Shown: positions 30,426 through 33,445 of the stretch, piece by piece
Layout of the letters: every line of letters begins with the position of its first letter
Position numbering within the stretch: the stretch's first letter is position 1
Source of the DNA: Protofrankia sp. CiT1
Lineage (GTDB): Bacteria; Actinomycetota; Actinomycetes; Frankiales; Frankiaceae
Assembly (NCBI RefSeq): GCF_917627385.1
Contig: NZ_CAKJTL010000134.1
Span: forward strand, 12,584 to 46,028
Length of the DNA: 33,445 nt
Direction: 5' to 3'
Position numbers and translations under genes: made by a program
The notes under the pieces: generated by a model
The model's database searches: none
What the model was told of the DNA's origin: nothing
Seen by the model: only the letters and a program-made list of their open reading frames with translations

Positions 30426-32023
30426 GCCGGGGGGATGGGAGCCGCGCCGGCAGCCGCCGATCGGGTGGCCGCCTCCATCACGGCCACCACCCGCCGGGCC
30501 GTCTCCACCAGGTACGGCATCGGCCAGCCCGACACCAGGCGGTCTGCCAGCTCGCTGTGGAAAACCGAGGGGGTGGGCGGCGGAAACGCCAGCCGGGTCC
30601 GGCTCCCGTCCCCGGTGACCAGGTTCAGCGGGCCGGGAAAAGCGTCAAGCGCCCGCTCGGAATGCCGCCCGGACCGGGCGCTGGGCCCCGCCAGCCCCGC
30701 CGGCTCCACCGCGGTCTCGCTGATAATCGAAGCCGTACTACCAACGACGTGGAACCTCGGCAACGCCACCGCGGCGAGGTCGGAAATCGTGACCTGAGCT
30801 TCGGCGCCATCGGCGAAGTGGAGCAGGACCCGGGTGTGGTCAGCGTTGCTGACGTGGTGCCAGACCCGCTTGTGCGTGGTTGCCGACACCCACTCGACAG
30901 GTTCGGTGAGCAGGTCGAGGACCCAGTCCAGATGGGCGAAGCCACGGTCGTAGATGACACCGCCGCTCACCCTGGTGTCGTCATGCCAGGTACCGGCGGG
31001 ACGCGCGAATGCGCCCTGGAAGGTCTCCAGCCACAGCACATCGCCGACCGCGCCCGACCGCACCGCGGCCCGCAGCGCCCGGTAACCGGGGTCGTCATGC
31101 TGGTCGGCGTGCACGGCCAGGACGAGCCCCCGCTCGGCCGCGGCGGAGATGAGATCATCAGCTTCCTGGGTGGACAGGCAGAACGGCTCCTCGACCACGA
31201 CGTGCTTCCCGGCCTCCAGCGCCCGCATGGCCCACTCGGCGTGGGTATGCGTCGGCGTGGCGACGATGACGAGGCCCACGTCATGATCACTCACCAGCTC
31301 GGCTGGATTGGCGATCCGGCGGGCACCGCGATCGCCGCCACGAGCCGGCGGGCGGGATCCCCCGTCGCAGACCGCGGCCATCTCCAGGCCTTCGGTCGCC
31401 TCGACGGCCAGGTGATGGATGGCGGCGGAGTCGGCCGTACCGAGCAGCCCCACCCGTACCGGCGGCGCGTCAAGGACCCCCAGGGCATGGCGCAGCCACC
31501 GGCCGATCAGTCGGTGGTAGGCCGGATCAGCCAGCGTGCGGTCGCTCGAGCCGACCGTGAACATGCCGAGGCCTGTCGACGGGCGCCAGGTGCACACCGG
31601 ATGGTCCGCGAGCTCGTGGCGAACCATCAGCAGCTGCTGCACGTCATCGGCGATCTTGTCGGAAACGACCCACTGGTCGACCGGGCGGAAGGCGCCGATC
31701 CGTGCGGTGAACTCACCGCCGTCCGGCCCCGGGATCAGCCGGAGCTCGTGGACCGGCGTCACTCTCCCGGGCAGCAGCCCCAACGCCTCGACCAGCGGGC
31801 TGTCCGGCGGCAGTGAGCGCAGCGTGGGACCGGCGAGCAACACGGGGACGGACTGCCGCGCACGGTCCAGCACGTCCTGCTCAACATCGTCGAGGGGACG
31901 GTCAATGAGCACGAGAAGCGCGTCCGCGGATCGTGCGGACGTGGGCCCAAGCCCGGCGCCCCGCAGGTGGTCGCCGAGAACGCTCGCGCCGGGCAGGTTC
32001 GAGACCAGGTGAATGCGGGGCAC
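30422..32023 (-). CDS. ThuA-like / Gfo-Idh-MocA fusion oxidoreductase
   Basis: 533-residue protein. Residues about 190-520 are an NAD(P)-dependent Gfo/Idh/MocA oxidoreductase: V-R-V-G-L-L-G-T starts the Rossmann fold, V-I-V-A-T-P-T-H-T-H and A-G-K-H-V-V-V-E-E-P-F are family blocks (the usual E-K-P reads E-E-P), and G-G-V-I-Y-D-R-G-F-A-H-L-D-W is the catalytic helix. The first 185 residues resemble ThuA-type glutamine-amidotransferase-like domains, ending in C-T-W-R-P-S-T-G-L-G-M-F-T-V-G and A-D-P-A-Y-H-R-L. ThuA and Gfo/Idh/MocA enzymes often co-occur in sugar catabolism, so a sugar or inositol-like substrate is likely. The GTGA overlap links it to the Rv2175c-like gene. Confidence 0.83.
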   Translation of the reverse strand: MPRIHLVSNLPGASVLGDHLRGAGLGPTSARSADALLVLIDRPLDDVEQDVLDRARQSVPVLLAGPTLRSLPPDSPLVEALGLLPGRVTPVHELRLIPGPDGGEFTARIGAFRPVDQWVVSDKIADDVQQLLMVRHELADHPVCTWRPSTGLGMFTVGSSDRTLADPAYHRLIGRWLRHALGVLDAPPVRVGLLGTADSAAIHHLAVEATEGLEMAAVCDGGSRPPARGGDRGARRIANPAELVSDHDVGLVIVATPTHTHAEWAMRALEAGKHVVVEEPFCLSTQEADDLISAAAERGLVLAVHADQHDDPGYRALRAAVRSGAVGDVLWLETFQGAFARPAGTWHDDTRVSGGVIYDRGFAHLDWVLDLLTEPVEWVSATTHKRVWHHVSNADHTRVLLHFADGAEAQVTISDLAAVALPRFHVVGSTASIISETAVEPAGLAGPSARSGRHSERALDAFPGPLNLVTGDGSRTRLAFPPPTPSVFHSELADRLVSGWPMPYLVETARRVVAVMEAATRSAAAGAAPIPPA

Positions 32024-32134
32024 CCAGGCACTGTAGTAATCGTCTCACCAGCATCCCGACAGGGGGCTGCCCGGAAACAGCGGCGACTCATGACCGTTCA
32101 GCCCAACAGCGTGGCTCAGCCCAGCCAACACGGG

Positions 32135-33319
32135 TCAGCCCAACGGCACCGACACGTCCGCGAACCCGGCCGGATCGATCGACACGCCGGTCAGCATCAT
32201 GCGCCGGCCACGCACGGCGTCAGCTGGGCGGCCGACCGCGACCACCCCCGTCAGCTGGCCGGCATCGTCGAACCAGCCAGCTGACCAGCCCTTGGGCTGG
32301 CTCGGGTCACCCCGCCAGACCGGCTTCGTGCCGGCCGGGCGGCGGCCCACAAATTGGATCATGCGTCCGAACTGCTCCGACCAGAAGTAGGGCACCGGGT
32401 CATAGACCGGGGCGTCCGCCAGTGGTGCGCCCGCGGCCGTACACAGCAGGGTGGCGGCGGCGACAACGGGTGACTGCTGGGCACAGTCCCAGTGTTCGAC
32501 CCGCATCCGTGCCGAGTAGCGCCGTGACCACCACGCGGCGCTGTCACCCACACAGACGACCGGTGTGGACCACTCGGCGGCAAGGTGCTCATCCACGACG
32601 ACCCCGCGGTCGAGCGCGATCCCGCAGCCGGCGAGCCAGCCGGTGGCCGGCCGCACCCCGATGCCTACCACGATCTCGTCCGCGGGCAGCCGCTCCCCGC
32701 CGACGAGATCAAGCCCGTCCGGCCGGACGGCACGCACCGATGTACCCAGCCGTAACGCCACGCCGGCCTGGGCATACCAGTCGATCATGCGGGCGCCGAC
32801 CGCCTCCCCCAGCGCCTGCGCCAGCGGAACGCTCGCGGCCTCGACGACGGTCACCGCCGCCCCCGCGGCCGCGGCGGTCGTCGCCACCTCCGCGCCGATC
32901 CAGCCCGCTCCGACCACCGCCAGCCGAAGGCCGGGACGCAGGACGGCCCGTAACGCGCGAGCGTCGTCGATGGTGCGCAGGACGCGCTGCGGCCCGTCCC
33001 CGGGCAACCGCACCGGGTCGGCTCCGGTGGCGATAACCAGCCCGTCGCAATCAAGCGGACCGCGATCGGTCTCGACGCTCCCCGGCCGCAGCCCGGTAGC
33101 GCGCCGGCCGAGCAGCAGCTCGGCATCGATCTGGCCAAGGGGCAACGCGGTGTCGTCACGACGCCCGGCGAGCACGGCCTTCGACAGCGGCGGCCGGTCG
33201 TAGGGGACGTGCTCCTCCGCGCCGAGCAGGGCCAGCGCCCCGGTGTAGCCGGCAGCCCGCAGCTCCTGACAGGTACGCAGCCCCGCGAGCCCCGCGCCCA
33301 CAACCACGATCCGCTTCAT
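32135..33319 (-). CDS. Ferredoxin/rubredoxin reductase-type FAD-dependent oxidoreductase
   Basis: 394-residue class with two dinucleotide folds: FAD at the N-terminus (I-V-V-V-G-A-G-L-A-G-L, residues about 4-14) and NAD(P)H in the middle (L-A-V-V-G-A-G-W-I-G-A-E-V-A). V-P-Y-D-R-P-P-L-S-K is the hallmark of reductases that pass electrons from NAD(P)H to a [2Fe-2S] ferredoxin or rubredoxin serving oxygenases such as P450s. V-C-V-G-D-S-A-A is the C-terminal FAD block. The ATG at 33319 is used; a longer frame to 33352 adds 11 residues. No ferredoxin or oxygenase gene is nearby in the window. Confidence 0.9.
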   Translation of the reverse strand: MKRIVVVGAGLAGLRTCQELRAAGYTGALALLGAEEHVPYDRPPLSKAVLAGRRDDTALPLGQIDAELLLGRRATGLRPGSVETDRGPLDCDGLVIATGADPVRLPGDGPQRVLRTIDDARALRAVLRPGLRLAVVGAGWIGAEVATTAAAAGAAVTVVEAASVPLAQALGEAVGARMIDWYAQAGVALRLGTSVRAVRPDGLDLVGGERLPADEIVVGIGVRPATGWLAGCGIALDRGVVVDEHLAAEWSTPVVCVGDSAAWWSRRYSARMRVEHWDCAQQSPVVAAATLLCTAAGAPLADAPVYDPVPYFWSEQFGRMIQFVGRRPAGTKPVWRGDPSQPKGWSAGWFDDAGQLTGVVAVGRPADAVRGRRMMLTGVSIDPAGFADVSVPLG

Positions 33320-33371
33320 GCCAGCGAGGGTAGCCGGTGGCGACTGCGGCATATCCGCGTTTCACACCCGG

Positions 33372-33445
33372 CTCTCAGAGCGTGTTTGAGATCGTCATTC
33401 CGGCTCGCCGTGCCCAGGCGCCCCCTGGCTGCGTTGTCAGCCACA
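33372..33445. mobile_element. Possible insertion-sequence end at the window edge
   Basis: From about 33376 the sequence reads CAGAGCGTGTTTGAGATCG, like the terminal repeats of many actinobacterial IS elements, followed by GGCTGCGTTGTCAGCC, also seen near ends of IS5-type elements. No transposase is visible because the window stops. It could equally be ordinary intergenic sequence. Confidence 0.3.

Noticed and set aside
32098-32144. Three TCAGCCCA-containing segments downstream of the FAD oxidoreductase
   Set aside because: Spacing is uneven (17 and 20 bp) and the shared part is short, so I do not call a repeat array.
33353-33445. CTGAGAG on the minus strand considered as a TPP riboswitch
   Set aside because: The other conserved thi-box segments are missing, the downstream gene is not a thiamine gene, and the sequence looks more like an IS end.

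Overview
The window is high-GC DNA (many GTG starts, G/C-rich third positions, ATGA/GTGA stop-start overlaps) and looks like chromosome of a soil or plant-associated actinobacterium. The mix of an Rv2175c-type regulator, heterodimeric lycopene cyclase genes (crtYc/crtYd), MetF, ThiE and a MoxR-DUF58-VWA operon fits a Frankia-like member of the Frankiales best. That placement is an inference from gene content, not a database result.

Layout. 1-9.1 kb: housekeeping and accessory genes. These are an SRAP/YedK-type DNA-crosslink protein, an M50-like membrane metalloprotease, a PlsC-type acyltransferase, a FadR/GntR regulator, a DadA-like FAD enzyme, an RlmA-type 23S rRNA methyltransferase, a lipoprotein polysaccharide deacetylase and a tyrosine phosphatase. 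9.6-21 kb: a dispersed carotenoid region with a CrtI/CrtD-like desaturase (10.6 kb), phytoene desaturase CrtI (15.1 kb) and phytoene synthase CrtB (20.0 kb). Interleaved with these are UppP, a CDP-alcohol phosphotransferase with an altered motif, a small unknown gene, MetF, a DUF4097-like protein and a tightly coupled MoxR/DUF58/VWA operon. 21.1-25 kb: a compositionally different stretch with a large membrane protein ending in a periplasmic-binding-protein-like domain, a divergent small membrane protein and a structured intergenic region. 25.2-28.5 kb: an overlapping glycosyltransferase/acyltransferase/glycosyltransferase operon and a MazEF-type toxin-antitoxin pair. 28.5-33.3 kb (minus strand): CrtYd and CrtYc directly downstream of ThiE, then an Rv2175c-like DNA-binding protein overlapping a ThuA-Gfo/Idh/MocA fusion, and a ferredoxin-reductase-type FAD enzyme.

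Functionally, CrtB, CrtI and CrtYc/Yd together should convert GGPP to lycopene and then to a cyclised carotene. No GGPP synthase (crtE) is in the window. The second desaturase and the glycosyltransferases could tailor the product, but this is only inferred from proximity.

The most unusual structure is a family of short (about 155-210 bp) imperfectly palindromic repeats with inverted ends close to GAGCGCCCGGCAAYAGG. I found recognisable copies or ends at 1-30, 2669-2878, 9183-9339, about 16641-16669, 19891-19985 and 20964-21146. In three cases the outer bases of the repeat carry the stop codon of the adjoining gene. In one case a half-copy carries the apparent Shine-Dalgarno of crtB. Short tandem repeats, mostly with a 9-nt period, are also scattered between and inside genes of the carotenoid region.
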